Assembly (NCBI RefSeq): GCF_001949145.1
Contig: NW_019091441.1
Location: 735,953 to 799,952 of the forward strand
Reading direction: 5' to 3'
DNA length: 64,000 bases
Source: Acanthaster planci
Taxonomy: Eukaryota; Echinodermata; Asteroidea; Valvatida; Acanthasteridae
Shown: piece by piece, positions 11,400 to 24,957 of the stretch
How positions within the stretch are numbered: position 1 is the stretch's first letter
Layout of the letters: every line of letters begins with the position of its first letter
Program-made: the position numbers and the translations under genes
The notes under the pieces: generated by a model
Database searches by the model: none
What the model was told of the DNA's origin: nothing
Seen by the model: only the letters and a program-made list of their open reading frames with translations

Positions 11400-14300
11400 C
11401 TAAAAGTACGTTTTTAGCCACTTCTTAAATACGCCTAAATGTGATTCGACGAACAGAGGAACATTTTGAATGATCGCAACATCCCATGCACTTAAAAGAA
11501 AGTGAGTTTGTGATGGTTGTTTTTGGAAGCGCATCAGACAAAATCCATGATGACTGAACTAAGACGCAGAGGAGTTGCTCGATGTCGACCATTTCCCACA
11601 ATGGGCTGCGCACTTCCGTTGAAACAAGTTGTAAACAACGGTCAGGATTACTGTAAATTGCACCTGTTCAAGGAAAATCACTTTCTTTTCTTTGCGTCTC
11701 ACCGATTTATATTTCCAGAAATGTAATTATGAAATTTTTTTTTGAAACGTGGAAATGTAAAAACAGCTGACCACATCACACTAGTTTACATCTGATACAG
11801 AAGGGTGTAAATTTAGTGCTGGAACAAAAGAAACGTTTTTCTTCATTCGATATCAAGTCGCATAAGCATGTACGTGATGGCTGCTCTTGAACAGAAAATA
11901 TCGATAAATCGAGGGTGTTTAATGCTAATCGAAACAAGGGGTGATCGAGAACTAACTTTTTTTTAGGGGGGGGGAAATATTGGAATATTCTAATGTAGCT
12001 TTTTATGGCCTTTCTGGGGAGCGAGGTTACATTTGAGGCTTTACACGCTTTGGGAAGGACGAAATGCATAAAATAAATTCCCAATTCTTTTATTGTTTTT
12101 TTCTCTGGGAATGTTTAAATGTTTGAACGTTTGCCCTTCCCGTGTATATCTTTGGATCAAAAACATTTTCAGGATACATCTGAGAACAATGCAAATCTTG
12201 TTTCCGTGTGAACAACACTGGATATATCACGTATGTGCTCATGCACAAAATTCTCTTTCTCGGCGCATGATTACCAGTGAACCATTAAAGGCCTACAGTC
12301 TGTCACAAAACAACTGAACCCTGATTGACAAAGTAAGTGGTGCCTCCGAGTATAAGCGGTGCCTCCTGGGATTTGACCGAATGTAATGTGCAGAAGGTCA
12401 ACTTGACAAGGATAAAAAAAGGTCCGATATGCTGAAAGTATCTTGGTTAACGATGAAAAGGGGGACCGAGATGAAAACAAATCGAATAGGAAGAAAGAAT
12501 AAAAACTTGCACGTGTTTCTCAAGATGCCACCGATGCTTGCTTGGTAATTTAGTTCGGAGCACGCACACAACAGGACCGGTTTGTCTGCTGCCACCATGC
12601 GTCTAAAAATCTCCCACTAACGCGTACGACCGAAATCAAAAATCATATGACGATATCCCATCTTCTGTATGTAGGTTTATTGTGGTACGATAATAGTACA
12701 TGGTAATACCCCGTCCCCCCGAAAATGACATGCGAGGTTTCAACTTCAACTTTCAGGGTGCCAGCTATTTTAAATGGTGTCCGTTTGGGGAGAAATCCCC
12801 CACTGGGTGTCATCTGAGGCATAGATGTTACGTAGCACTTTGAGAGAAAAAAATCAGCTTAGTAACCCGAGCAAAACAGACGCAGACTGAAATTGTGTCT
12901 GATATTGCTATAAATTACCTTTTTTTGAGTTTATAATCCTCAAAGCTCCATCCTCAGCAAGTATAAGGATTATCGATCTGTGTTCCATATAGGACAATCC
13001 CTGTTCTGCTAGCCTGCTTACCAGGGCTTACAGGTCCGTTGCCTGACCAGAGACTGGGGGGTTAGTCAAACCAAAACGTGGAACTTTTGGCACTATGAAC
13101 ACATATTTTTATACAAAGGCCTATCACAATGTGCTTTGGAAAACAGCATTGAAAAGTTCCATGTTTGTCGCGAACCAAAGTGTTGCTGTAGCATCAGTGC
13201 AGCAAAAACTTCGTCTAAATTTAAATTAAAATATTACATTTGTGTTTCTTTTAGTTATTCCTATAATCCCGCAAGATTTGGAAATTTAATGTATAATCTA
13301 TTTTTGGCACAATTTAATAGTTTTATTTTGCATCACATGTCGCCAAACCATTACATCATGTTTTGTAGGCTGTGCCTAATTAACATATTACAAGCCTCTT
13401 CCCAGGGCATGTGAACAGCTGTGCATTCATCACACTTTAGATACGAGGATGCATGGAAAACAACGTTTTTCTCAGACACGAGTCAGCAGTGTCTGACAAT
13501 GGCATACATTTGCTAGTAAAAAGTTTCGTTAATCAAGTTATAATTCCAGAGTTTGACTATTATGTGATTCCCAAATAATTCCCACGATTTTTAAGATTCT
13601 TAGAGAGGCCTTTATGGTAAGCTTTGTTATATTTTTGACCATAAAAAGTACATGTCAAATTCGTAAACTTCATAAGATTGTTAGCTAAACAAAAATGTGC
13701 TCAACGTTATATAGTATACACTCCCACATGCTCGTGTACATGTATTTTCCTATAATTTAAACCCCTTTTCTCATGACTATGCTAGGATTACAAAGTAATA
13801 AGTCTGTTTTATTTATTTCTTATTGCAGATTGTTATCTAACGTCTGTAGCTGTAGCTAACGTCTAACGTCTGTAGCTGTAGCTAACGCCTAGCGTCTATA
13901 GTGCCCAATTTCGCCTAGTTTTCATCTTGCACTGTTATAGTTGTGTAACACCCAGTCATGCCAGCATGGTCAGTGCACAATGAGGCCTATCATCATGATA
14001 CATGTGTAACTAGTGAAGTTGCTAATGATATGCATGTGACGGAGTCGTCAGGAAGTATCTAGGCCCTCCTATTGTCAGTACGAGTGTGCACTTGACAGTT
14101 TCTCCACATTCACATAAGTTTGTGAACAGGCGTTTGAATAATAATCAGTGGGACTAAATGCTGAAGAGTCTGAAGCATTTACTATAATTTGTCAAGAGTA
14201 AGCCGAAACTCCTCTTGGAGTCATCACGTGGTTCCTTGAGGCAGTCACACAAAGGTTGCATGTAAAACTTGTACACTATAGTTTTCGATATTGAATAAAC

Positions 14301-14814
14301 TTAACAAAAATACATTAATTTCAAACCCTTTGAAACACCTGAAATGTGGATATTTTCCGGAACTTCCTGACGGTACATATGACTGGAGATTGACTCATAA
14401 ATATGCAGAATCGTGGTCACCTTGCGCTTGAGAATCAACGTATAAGCCGTGGCTTGTATGCCGAATATTACGCTCTATTTAAAATATTCAGTACACACAT
14501 CGGGCCTGGCTTATAATTCGGACAGCTTTCGGGTTGTCAGGACTTTCTTGAAGCGTCTACGTGTACATCCCATTGTGGCTAGTAAACGGCACGACAGCAC
14601 ATCGTAAGACGGCTTTGAAACATGACGGACTCGGCGGCAATCGGGAGTTGATCAGGAGGCTGAAGGAGAGTGGGAGAGATTCCTTCATAACTCTTTTTTA
14701 CTTTTGAAAAATTCCCTTTGGAGCTCTCCTTCACAAACTCCTCGATCAGGTCGTCCATATAAAGTTCCCCTCTCCTGTTGAAGCCTGTGCCGAAAGATTT
14801 CAAGTTTCGTTGGG
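11400..14814. other. Non-coding, no gene recognised
   Basis: Short open frames without family resemblance; one 26-bp tandem repeat. A minus-strand frame at 14579-14803 (GELYMDDLIEEFVKESSKGN) looks somewhat protein-like but has no support. Confidence 0.4.
13841..13900. repeat. Tandem repeat, 26-bp unit, about 2.3 copies
   Basis: CGTCTGTAGCTGTAGCTAAC plus GTCTAA is repeated from 13867 and again in part (CGTCTATAG). Confidence 0.85.
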
Positions 14815-15020
14815 GAGAGGATTATCCGCCCTGAGCAGAAGCACCCCCTTATTGGTTTAAAGGGCCAAGTTGGTCGGGAGTGTTTATTTTGTTGGTTGCG
14901 ATGCGACTGCAACGCTTCCGTTGCGCAGTTGCTGTGAACCAGCGCGCGATGCGCAGCTACTACCAAAAGAGCCTCCGTTGCTAGGAAAATTGCGCCCTCT
15001 CTTGGTCCAGCTTGGAGCCC
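14815..15020 (+). repeat. Dispersed repeat family H, copy 2
   Basis: Contains AGCAGAAGCACCCCC, TATTTTGTTGGTTGCGATGC, TGTGAACCAGC, CCGTTGCTAGGAAAATTGCG and CCCTCTCTTGGTCCAGCTTG in the same order as copy 1. It runs straight into a MITE (15043-15217). Confidence 0.65.
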
Positions 15021-15042
15021 ATTTCTGACGGGTTTCACAACC

Positions 15043-15217
15043 AATACGGCCGTTTCACAATAGTGCGCCACCAAGAGTTTGCAACGCTTTGGCAAATCAC
15101 AATGCACAAAATTTGTCGACCCAATGCGCGTTTGAAAGGGTCGACAATTTTCGCGCATTATGATTGGCCAACGTGTTGCAAACTCTTGGTGGCGCACTAT
15201 TGTGAATCGCCCGTATT
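15043..15217. mobile_element. Palindromic MITE G, copy 2
   Basis: Ends AATACGG(C/G)CG.TTCACAA and TAGTGCGCCACCAAGAGTTT in inverted orientation over about 175 bp, with an inner pair ATTTGTCGACC / GGTCGACAAATT. The copy at 20596-20773 is collinear. Confidence 0.85.
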
Positions 15218-16300
15218 CTCAAGCCACAGCTCATCAGTTTCGGTGCTCCCTGAAATATTGACGCACATCGTTGCCCCCTGGAAACTTAACCCCAGCTGCG
15301 CCACTGATGAGGTCGTTTGATCTCGTAATTATTATTTTTGGGCCAGGTTTGTCTGTTGCTGAGCACTATTAATGGTGTTTGTGAATTTCTTAAGCTGTTG
15401 ATCAGTTGTTCTGAGTCGGTGGCAAATTTTGGCTGTTTCCTGAAATACAATGATCCTCACCGATCAAAGAGCAAATTCATTTTCTGAATGGTTACGGGAC
15501 ATTTTCATCCACTCAGGACGATAAACTATACTGGAACGGTATTATGAAGGATTTTGGGCTTTTGATTAAGAGGAGTTTTTCAGTGAGTCAATAAAAAAAT
15601 AAGACGAACTTTTTTTTCAATAATCAGTAAGTTTTTCATAATAAGGCGTTTGCTGTGTGCCTGATGTTGAAAGTGTCGCGATGCTGAATTACTAAGAGTT
15701 GCAATCTTTTGCTTCCAAGACATTTGTTTTTATTCTACCTATTGCTGACCGGAACTTTACAATGAATAATTGCTTTGATTACCTCATTATAACGTGAATG
15801 TGGAATTTCATCATTTCAACTGGAAACCTTAATTAGGCACACGTTTTCGTAGTTTTGTTTTGCACATGTTTGTATGCAGTGAAAGGTACATCTAGATTTA
15901 TACCAGTATCAATGAGCTGTTGTGAATTACATGCAAGCTGGGTTGCAAGGGTGGAAATCAGTTTTATTGTTGATTTCAGTCCAAGAATGATTTGCATGTA
16001 TTTTTGTAATTGAATCAGTGGCAATATTGAAAAACCCTCAAAGCTTGGGTTTGAATTTATTTATTTCAAGAAATGCACGAATTGACAAAACTGAAGTATT
16101 AGATTATAGCTGGACCTTCAAGTCCTCGTTAAAGCATAACTGCTGTAGGTTGGGTGGTTGTTAGTTTAAATTCATTTCCAACCGCGAATTTGGCAATTTG
16201 CAGCCCATTTCCTGTTGTGCGCAAGTTCGCTGCAGCTAGTTCATAATATTTACAGCACGTTTGCTGTATGACAATTACAAAAGCAATTAAAACTGAGCTT

Positions 16301-16322
16301 GAGAGAGAGAGAGAGAGAGAGA
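16301..16322. repeat. (GA)n microsatellite
   Basis: Eleven GA units. Confidence 0.95.
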
Positions 16323-16670
16323 TACGAGGGGACTGTGTGTCGTGTAAACGAATATGTGCTTGAAATTGGTCCAGGTGCATTATAGCTGACGGAAAAAAAT
16401 CAAAATAAATCGAATTTACCTTCACACCTACGAATAGGCCCTGGACAGAAACTAAGGGAAATTGCGTTCTCTTCGATCTAACGAGAACCCTGCCAGGCGC
16501 GCACCAGTTAAAACGGAGTGCTCATGGGTGTTTGCATGATCGTGTGCCATTTTCACTCCTGATAAATGACCTGCTTCAATTTTAGTTAAAACAGCGTATA
16601 ATGAAATATTTCACTCGATGCAGCACTATTTTATATTATCATGTTATATTAAACAGAAGAATATTTATGA

Positions 16671-16725
16671 GTGCAATGGTAAGAATTTCATCTGTCACCT
16701 CATGAAATTATTCTTACCACTGCAC
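16671..16725. repeat. Short hairpin repeat GTGCAATGGTAAGAATTTCAT
   Basis: GTGCAATGGTAAGAATTTCA (16671-16690) pairs with TGAAATTATTCTTACCACTG CAC (16702-16724). A related inverted pair lies in SUPV3L1 intron 3 at about 33567-33690 (GAGTGCAATGGTAATGATTT ... TCTTTCCAATGCAC). Confidence 0.55.
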
Positions 16726-19700
16726 GATAGCGAAACATTCATTAATTACTTTTAACAATATCTATCTTGATTCTGTTCTATTAGGAGAACAAATTTTGCC
16801 GAACACATTTGATTTCGAAGAGCCATCCACTGTGTGGTACCGTTCAATGTAAGACTGGTTTCCTTTCCAACATTATTTCCTTTGTTTTTACTGAGAATGA
16901 GATATATGAAATGGCAGCCAAAATAGTCAAGTGAAATGAAGTTCTATTCAACAGGCACCTATGAATAGAACGAATACTTCAATGACACGTGATCAAAGAT
17001 CAACTAATCAGATACGGAGATTTATGCAGGTATTGTCCACATTATTTGTTCACCTAAGCTAGCTTTGTTCACTGTTCGGAGGTAAATTTCATACACACGT
17101 TCAGTTCTGCGTACTGCCTTCCGAAAGGATACACTACCCAACTTTGTTACTTTTACCTGTGGGACATTTTGTTACATAAGGTTTTTGTACAAAGGTATGT
17201 TGTGGTCACGCATGCTCGTTCATCTCTTTCATTTGTTTTATTTTAAAACCCTATGTCTAGACACCCCCACGAATATCGAATCGTCCAAAACTTTCTCCAA
17301 TCAAAGATTTTGCTCTTCCCACAAAAACTCACTGCAGCCATACACAGTGTTAAGTGGGTCCGCGAACGAACATCCCCAAGCCACCTGTCCAAAATAATTA
17401 AGTAACATGCCATAGTTACCAGCCATAGTTATGTCATAATATCGCCATTCTTTGGAATGTCCTACCATCGTATTGCTGTAAGAATGATACCTTAAACCAA
17501 CACAAATCGCGCTCTAGGCCCAAGCTAGAAAAATCGGTTAAAGGATGAAAAGTGTAATTTCGAGCAATTAATGTCTGAGAAAAATTGCATTTAATTGATA
17601 CTTTGGTTAATACTAACCTGTTATAAGATAAATGTGAGAAGACTCAAAAGGTTTTGAATAATCTGTTTCTTATGGATGGCTGTCTGGTGTAATTTCTCAC
17701 TATTTGGCCCAGACTCCGATTAGAGATCACGTATATATTTTATTTTATGGATAAAGAGAATCCAATCCTTTAAGTCAAAGCATGCGCAGAGACACCGGAC
17801 TCCACTGAGCCTTTCTAGGAAGACACCCAGTCAAGGACATCACATAATTAATTAGGGTTTTATTGATTTTGTTTGATTTTTATGACTTATTTTATGACCA
17901 GTAAGGCAGGAGTTTCCTGATATAGTTAAAACTTGATTTACTGTGTACGAAAAGGTCTGTTTCAGAAAGTATTTGAATTTGAGTTAAGCCGTAAATTCCG
18001 ATTCTGAAGAGTACAAATCAGTTTGGTTGAGCCTGTGAAAAGATAATTAATTAAACAGAAACCTAAGAAGCAATGTAATTGGTACACGATAAGTTAAATA
18101 CTGCCTGTAAATACCTGTAGTCGAAAGCAAGACTTTCTAAAAGAGGGAAGGACTTTGAACGTTCTGCCTTCGTTTTTATCATTTGGCCCGCTTTTAAAGT
18201 TTGCTCTTAGGATCCTAGGGTTACCATTCCAAACTTAAATGACTTAGATCACTTTCATCCCTTTATGACATACATAAACACATGTCTTTTTGCAAAGGCA
18301 TGTTTGTCTAACGATCAAAATGGAGTAGTTGACAGTGTGTGCGCATAAATAGATTTCATATTGGCAAAATGCTGTCATTTTCGTTTTCCTTAAAGATATG
18401 AAAGACATGATGTTATCGCTTGTCAAAGAGTAGCCGTAAAATTAACTGCCTGATTAAGTGAAATCTGAACAGATGGTGAAATGAGACATCCAGATTTTTC
18501 CTAGCTGTTGTCGTGATGTAGACATCTCATCCCAGGATGGGAACATTCTACACGGGAGATGCTATCACCATGTGAGTTCTTGAAAGCGAGACGGCTCCAC
18601 AGTTTAGAGAAGGAACGAACAGAATGGCAAAACGGATCACATCTGACCCTTAAGAGTTTTCTGCAGAGATGCTGACTAATCTTTTTATGTCTCAATGAAA
18701 GTTTCATTGGCGGTATTTGTCTCCGCAAAATAATGTGCCATGACGTTTTAAATTAACAGGCTGTTCCGACCCCAGAGAGCCCAGCTTTTTCCTGATACGG
18801 TGAAATGCATAAATCATAACTGCATAATTGAATAAGACCGAATCTTTTAATGGCGAACCACCCACACATCACATTGTGATAAAAGCAAATTGGTATTTTC
18901 TTTAATTAACACTGGCTTCGAGGCAATGTAGGCCTGTACAGTTTTGAAATTATAACAAAATAAAAACATGCGTATACTTCGTATTAATTATCTCAGAATA
19001 CCATTGCAACCCTTTCAGTTTGAAGGGAAATAAATTAATTCCTTTATTTTGAATGAAACGAAGTTTAAGAAGGTCTTCGGGCCGTTTCATAGTTGGCGCG
19101 AAATCGTACACGGACGCAAATTTGTGACGTCAGATCAAATATTTGAGCTGAGAATTCGCAAAAGTTGAACGCATTTTGTGACTTTAAATTCGCTTTGTCG
19201 CATTCGCCTGTAGTATATACTGGCCTTATGTGACATGGAAATAAGGTACCACGGCACTTGGCTGGAGAAATTTCTGAGGCATATTGAAACCCCCCTGTGG
19301 GCCGAATTCGACGGTCTGGTTCCCAGACAAAAAGGAAATTGACTATATGTCCAGAAGCCGAAACTGGCCGACATTTCAGAACCAATTTTGTTGATATTGG
19401 GAACTCACAATTGATAATACAGTCCATAAACTGCTTCCCTTTGCCGATGCATTACAATAATATTACAAGAGTTCAGTTTTCTTAATATTTTGGCTTAGGC
19501 CTATTTATCTCAACTACTGCGCAAATTTGATTACACTGACTGTTTAAAAAATAGGTAGGCCTATTGGATATTTAGCCGTCTCGGGCAAGTTTGACTAAAC
19601 TGTATTTTGCCAGGCACTTGCGCAGTAACTATTTTGTCTTTTTAGTCAGAGTTGAAATTTTTATACATGTACTGGGCCAACACAGTCGTATTACTTCGTA

Positions 19701-19869
19701 TTCACGAGATGGAAATCAGACCATTTTAAAAATTCGGACTTTTCCCCATAAAAATCCTCCAAAAAGAAAATGTAAATTCCTGTAATTAAATGTTGGAGTC
19801 AATCAAAAATAACAAAAGAAGAAAATTCTTAAATTTTGGGACAAAAAGACGATAGTTGAGGCCGAACTC

Positions 19870-20105
19870 AGCTAGCTGGGAGCGTATCATGTGAACTCAA
19901 GATATTAAATATACGCTATGAGCCCGAGCTAGACCAAGAGAGGGTGCAATTTCCAAGCAACGGAGTTTCTTCTAGGCTATTGGAATCACACCTCGTTGGT
20001 TCGCAAACGACTATAAAATGCACACGTCGCTATCAACAAAATGAACACATGGCTCTTTTCATCCGACCAGGAACTGCTTCTGCTTGATGCGGGTCTGATT
20101 CCCCT
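19870..20105 (-). repeat. Dispersed repeat family H, copy 3 (inverted)
   Basis: Read on the minus strand: AGCAGAAGCAGTTCCTGGTC, GAAAAGAGCC, CATTTTGTTGATAGCGACG, TTTGCGAACCAAC, CTCCGTTGCTTGGAAATTGC, CCCTCTCTTGGTCTAGCTCG, collinear with the other two copies. Confidence 0.65.
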
Positions 20106-20595
20106 TATCCTTGGAACTCTGGTTCGTGTATAGGCTTTGTTACGTGCGACTAATTCAAAAGAGCCAAAATGAAGTAGGGCACGACAGACATGAACATGAC
20201 AGCAGAGAAAAGGAAACCAGCAACTATATTTACAGAAATTTATTCAGTTTACATATCAACAATAATAACTAAGGCAATTTAAATCTAGGTTACTATTTGT
20301 TTATAAAAATTAAATAATTATTTATAGGTTGTTGTTGTTGTTGAGGACTTGATTGGGTACGTGCTGCAGGTTGACTGTTGGTGTTCTGTTGCGGAGGGAC
20401 ATCTGGAGCACTGCCGGCTGAAGCACTGGCTGGTGCACATGGTTAGCCTGATCCAGGTCATCTGGTATACCCAGCAAGAAATGAGACCGAAGGGTACCCC
20501 CAACTTTAGCCACTTCACCAGCATGGGACCGCAGTCTGACGAAAAGAACACACCGTTCGAACTATGATGTAAAGTAACTTGTTCTTTTCACAGAT

Positions 20596-20773
20596 AATAC
20601 GGGCGATTCACAATAGTGCGCCTCCAAGAGTTTGCAACGCGTCCAACTACAACGCACAAAATTTGTCGACCATTTACAAACGGTCGACAGATAGGGTCAA
20701 CAGATTTGGCGCATTGTGGTTGGCCAACGTGTTGCAAACTCTTGGAGGCGCACTATTGTGAAACGCCCGTATT
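20596..20773. mobile_element. Palindromic MITE G, copy 1
   Basis: AATACGGGCGATTCACAATA at the left and its inverted partner TATTGTGAAACGCCCGTATT at the right; both arms carry GAGTTTGCAACGCGT / ACGTGTTGCAAACTC. No coding capacity. Confidence 0.88.
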
Positions 20774-22204
20774 GAGCGCGTTGCATACACGATGTGTTCA
20801 TGCGTTTTACTTTCACGGACACAAATGAAGTCGATTTTTGTCAGTGAAAGTGAAACTCATGACCGCATCGTGTACGCAATGCACCCAAAAACGTACATGT
20901 GGAATGGCGTCTCAAGTCGAATTTACAACACGTAATTTGTATGTGCGAGTTAGCTGAAAGAGATGGGAGAATTTATCCACCGCATCCCTCATACATCTTC
21001 CTGCATAAATTACAAATTTTGCTGTATGAGAATTGCCTGTTTGGGTTCATATTAACCTCTGTATGACAGATGTCACTCAATATAAAATACTGAAGTCATG
21101 AAAAAGGTACTCCGGAAACTACACGCCCCAACTCCGCTATCGACGCGTTCGTCTTCTGAACTACCCTCTCTTCCCTGAGGTTGGAAATTTATAAGACAAA
21201 AACTTTCAAGGTTTCAATGACTGTCGTAACATCGTCGACAAACGACAGTCTTCTGCTTCCAGTACCAGTAATAGGTGAATTGATTCGAAGGTAGATATCT
21301 AATCAACCTGTGTTCTCAAATAAACCCACTGCTTCTAGATTACTCCCATTCTGTGTTATTCCACCGTCTGCGTATACCCCTGGTCAAAATGAAATGAAGT
21401 AACCAAGGTCCTGATAATTGGTTGCTGAATGGCAATGCACGATAATTGTTGGAACTCATCTTTCCACCTTGTCGATAATGAGGCTCACTTGAACAGAAGT
21501 ATTCTCTGACAGAGTAATCATGATTCGTCTTCTAGGCTTTCCTAAATCCAGTATCACTGCGCTTCCTTTAATAAAACTGATTAAAGTCGTGTCTTACAAG
21601 GTTGTGTGTTATAACGGTCTGCACCCGGGGGAGCAGATTACATTCGTCATTGTAACAAATTATCCAGCGATTATGGCTTTGCAATCCTGAAATCCAGCAA
21701 CATAAACCACCTACGCCTGGGCCTTGAAAATCAAATTTCCTTCAATCAGATTAAATTGATGAAAGAACATATACGAACTCCCATGGACTCGACTTTGTAT
21801 CAGTTTAAGAGTGAGAAGAAGATTGGTTTTTATGGGTGAGTCTCCTACGTTAGAGCAGAACCTGATCAACTTGTCGAACCATATAAAAATTGTTTATTAA
21901 AAAATAACCAACGTCTGCGAGACCTCAAGATCAGCATTTGGTACTTGCACTTAAGGGCAACATTTTGGTCACCGAAGATAAACTCAGCTCCGCATACACC
22001 CTTTTTGTGTTGAATGTAAAACTCATCCCTAGAGATGTCCCGGACACGAACATGGATCGAGTTGGGGTGTATTCGTTTGACAGGTTTTGCCCAGTGTGGG
22101 CCATAATGTGATGACCTACATAAACTGCCAATTCTTAGTAACAATACCAAGTTAAAAATGGGGGCGGCGCGTTAAGGAAAATAAAGGAATAGGGCAGGAG
22201 TACG
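20774..22204. other. Non-coding, no gene recognised
   Basis: Immediately after MITE G lies a loose inverted pair (GCGTTGCATACACGATGTG at 20779 and CGCATCGTGTACGCAATGC at about 20864). Nothing else recognised. Confidence 0.4.
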
Positions 22205-23066
22205 GTGGCTCCAAAGGGGCATCGCACATCGCAAATACCTTTACAAATTGCGAAAATTGCGATGTCGCAAGTTTTATTGCAAACACCTTTGCATATATTT
22301 GCAATATTGCGCATCTCAAATATCTTAGCAAATACTTGTGAAAATGTTTTGCGATGTCGTAAATTTCTGGCTAATATCTGTGCAAATATTTGCGAATATA
22401 TACCTTGTCGAGTCCCAACCAATTAAGCTTGTGAGATTTTTCGCAAGCTCTCGGACAAGTACTGAGCATGCAGTGCTTATTAATATACGTTGGGTAAGGG
22501 CAAATCCGTTATATATAATATACCTTGTCGCATACTTGGCTGCATAGTTTGCTGTACCAGGATAATTTTTAAGAAACTAGAGGTTTTTAAAGTTGATTTG
22601 AGTTCCAGCCATCATTTTGTTAACATGTACATGCAGGATAGTACCATTAGTCGAATCCCCGTCGAGTCGCAATAATTGAAACCATTTTCTATCTCTCCGT
22701 GATCCAAACATGATCGTTAGGCCTACTTAAGCCAAATGCATGAGCAGTAGTTGTACCAAATAGTGTGCAGATAATCTATGTGAATACTGGCACACGCACG
22801 TAGCAACGTCACCACAAACTCAACCCGACGACTCTCTTCCTTGCAAATCTCATTAAAATGAAAGCTGGAACCAAAACACACCTTTTAGCTTCTTGGTAAA
22901 TAGACCGGTAAATATTCCAACTAAGCAACAAAGTATGCAGAAAAACTATGCAGCATCGCAAATATTTGCAAAGATGTTTGTAAATATATCTGTGATAAAA
23001 TTTGCGACATCGGAAATTTTTTTTGCAAAGATATTCGCGATGTGTGATGTCCTTTAGGCTATCACA
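22205..23066. mobile_element. Fold-back element C: inverted arms of GCAAATATTTGCGATGTCGCAAAT-like sequence
   Basis: The left arm (22205-22320, with further units to about 22400) has CTCCAAAGGGGCATCGCACA then ATCGCAAATACCTTTACAAA and GCGATGTCGCAAGTTTTAT. The right arm (22951-23066) is the same inverted: CCTAAAGGACATCACACATC, GCGAATATCTTTGCAAA, CGATGTCGCAAATTTTATC. Arms are built from short quasi-palindromic units. No transposase seen in the spacer. Confidence 0.6.
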
Positions 23067-23464
23067 CAGGAGCAAAATGTAAAATTGCACGTAAAAATTC
23101 AGTGTGGAATAGTTAGAAAGTGGGCTAGAATACGGCTTGGTGTGTTGCAATTATGTAGTTTTATGTATAACTAATAGCGCCCAATCGTAAACGTTCAGTC
23201 CGTCCCCTTCCTTTTCAAATTTTCTTAGATTTCATCATCATCTACTTTTCCACTTTAATTATGAAATCTACGACCGTTGTTCCCAAGACATTTCTTGGGG
23301 TCTTAGTCGTAAAGATGTGAAACAAATAGCCATGTTCAGATGAATATATTACTTTAAGTTTATTAATTTTGTTGTTCGGTGAAGGCTGCACTGAACGCCA
23401 TTTTAAACGGTACTCCCGTTCATGGAGATTTGACCTTTCAGGTATCACGATGCCACAGGTATCT

Positions 23465-23515
23465 TTGAAAATTTTATTGTATTTTTATTTTATTTTTATT
23501 TATTTTTATTTTTTA
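23465..23515. repeat. T-rich (ATTTT)n low-complexity tract
   Basis: Runs of ATTTT/ATTTATTTTT on the + strand, about 50 bp. Confidence 0.8.
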
Positions 23516-24247
23516 CGGATAAAACAGTACTGACTGACAAAAGTTGGCTGGCCAAAAAGCTGTATTTCTTTAAAGTATGAACTAGAGAATCGCTAGTGTA
23601 GTCATTTTTCCTTCCTATTTTGTTTCTTTCCTTTTCCTTTTCTTTTTTTTCAAATTAATTGATTTCTTCCTAGGAGAGGGTGTAAAAACGCCACCAACCC
23701 CCCTCCAGACACTCATGGAACGCACGCAGGTTCACACCTAACACCCATAAAAGTAATGTCAGCGATTCCACACTGCCGTTTGAAATACATTCAGTACTTG
23801 GAAGGCCTCTTCAATTTTATCGCAAATATCAGGATTGGGTGTCCGGGGTACGGTGCTATCCGCACACGATGGGGGTGCTTTATTTCAGTACAATGCAATG
23901 ACTCTGGGATTGAATTTACACCTTAATAAGAAACAAAATTATAGTAGTGTTCCTTTGTAGAACAGCCAAACGCATGATTCGTATGGTGGAGAACACATTG
24001 TTTGTGATTAGCATTGAACTGAATTGTTGATATAAGAATGGATTAGAATTAGTCATTTATGACTTTCATTCACTGTCTACGCCTGACACGTGTTCTATTA
24101 AATGATTAGTCAAGTACAGTGTATTTGTAAGTTTTTCATTACCTTGTCTGATGAAAGGAATTTTATCATAAAGAAATCGAGAGAATGTTGTTTTATTGGG
24201 CCCTTGTGGTTTGATATGCTACGGAAAGGCCACTTGCAAATATTTTT

Positions 24248-24957
24248 AGAGTTACTTTCTCACCGCAGCGAGTTACTATCCCGCCACGGCCAGTTAAAAC
24301 GTTGAATGTGTATCTCGCCACGGTGAGTTATAATATTTCAATAGTTTTATAAGTCATATTCAGCGCGCCGTTTTCAGATGTATCTTTAGGGTGAAATGCT
24401 GTGAGATTTCGGTTTAGATTGCTAATCGGAACAAAAGGGGATTTACATGTCAACCAATTAGCGTAATTGCCAACACACACACATGGAAGTGTGTATTTGC
24501 CAGCAACTGGGGACACCTTATTGTTCCTCTTTTGTTTGTACTTTTTTAGAAGACCACCCATATGTTTTGTACACAGTTGTCAATCGGGGACCCTCTGTCA
24601 ATTGGGGACCTTATTGTCCTCTATTGTTCAGGGTCCTCAACTGAATGCAGAAACAAACTCATTGTCACACACAAGAAACCTCTTTTGAGGTATGAATTTC
24701 CATATCTGCAAGTGGGGAGACTAGTTTGACTCACTGGTAGACTGCCTGTTGAAAGGAGAACGGTGCTTTTTCATTTATACAACCAAAGAAATGAAAATTA
24801 GAAAGGAAATAGAACATAATTATTTGCTTGAGGAAAAAAAACAGAAAAAGAAAATCGAATCTCTTCCCGCAATTTAATGTTATTATTTTAACTAGACGGC
24901 CCCCCCCGAAAAAATTCCGGCCAGATAGTAATTCGCCGCGGTGAGATATTAACTCGA
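24248..24957. mobile_element. Inverted arrays with CACCGCGGTG core (fold-back element E)
   Basis: Left array (24248-24335): GAGTTACTTTCTCACCGCAG, CGAGTTACTATCCCGCCACG, ATCTCGCCACGGTGAGTTAT. Right array (24915-24957): CCAGATAGTAATTCGCCGCG then GTGAGATATTAACTCG, inverted. The spacer shows no gene. Confidence 0.5.

Larger units (their letters stand above)
15218..19869. other. Non-coding, no gene recognised
   Basis: Only a GA microsatellite and a short hairpin repeat stand out. Confidence 0.4.

Noticed and set aside
14579-14803. Minus-strand frame GELYMDDLIEEFVKESSKGN as an exon
   Set aside because: Looks protein-like but no recognised family, no clear splice context, and its longer overlapping frame is built from repeat H and MITE G.
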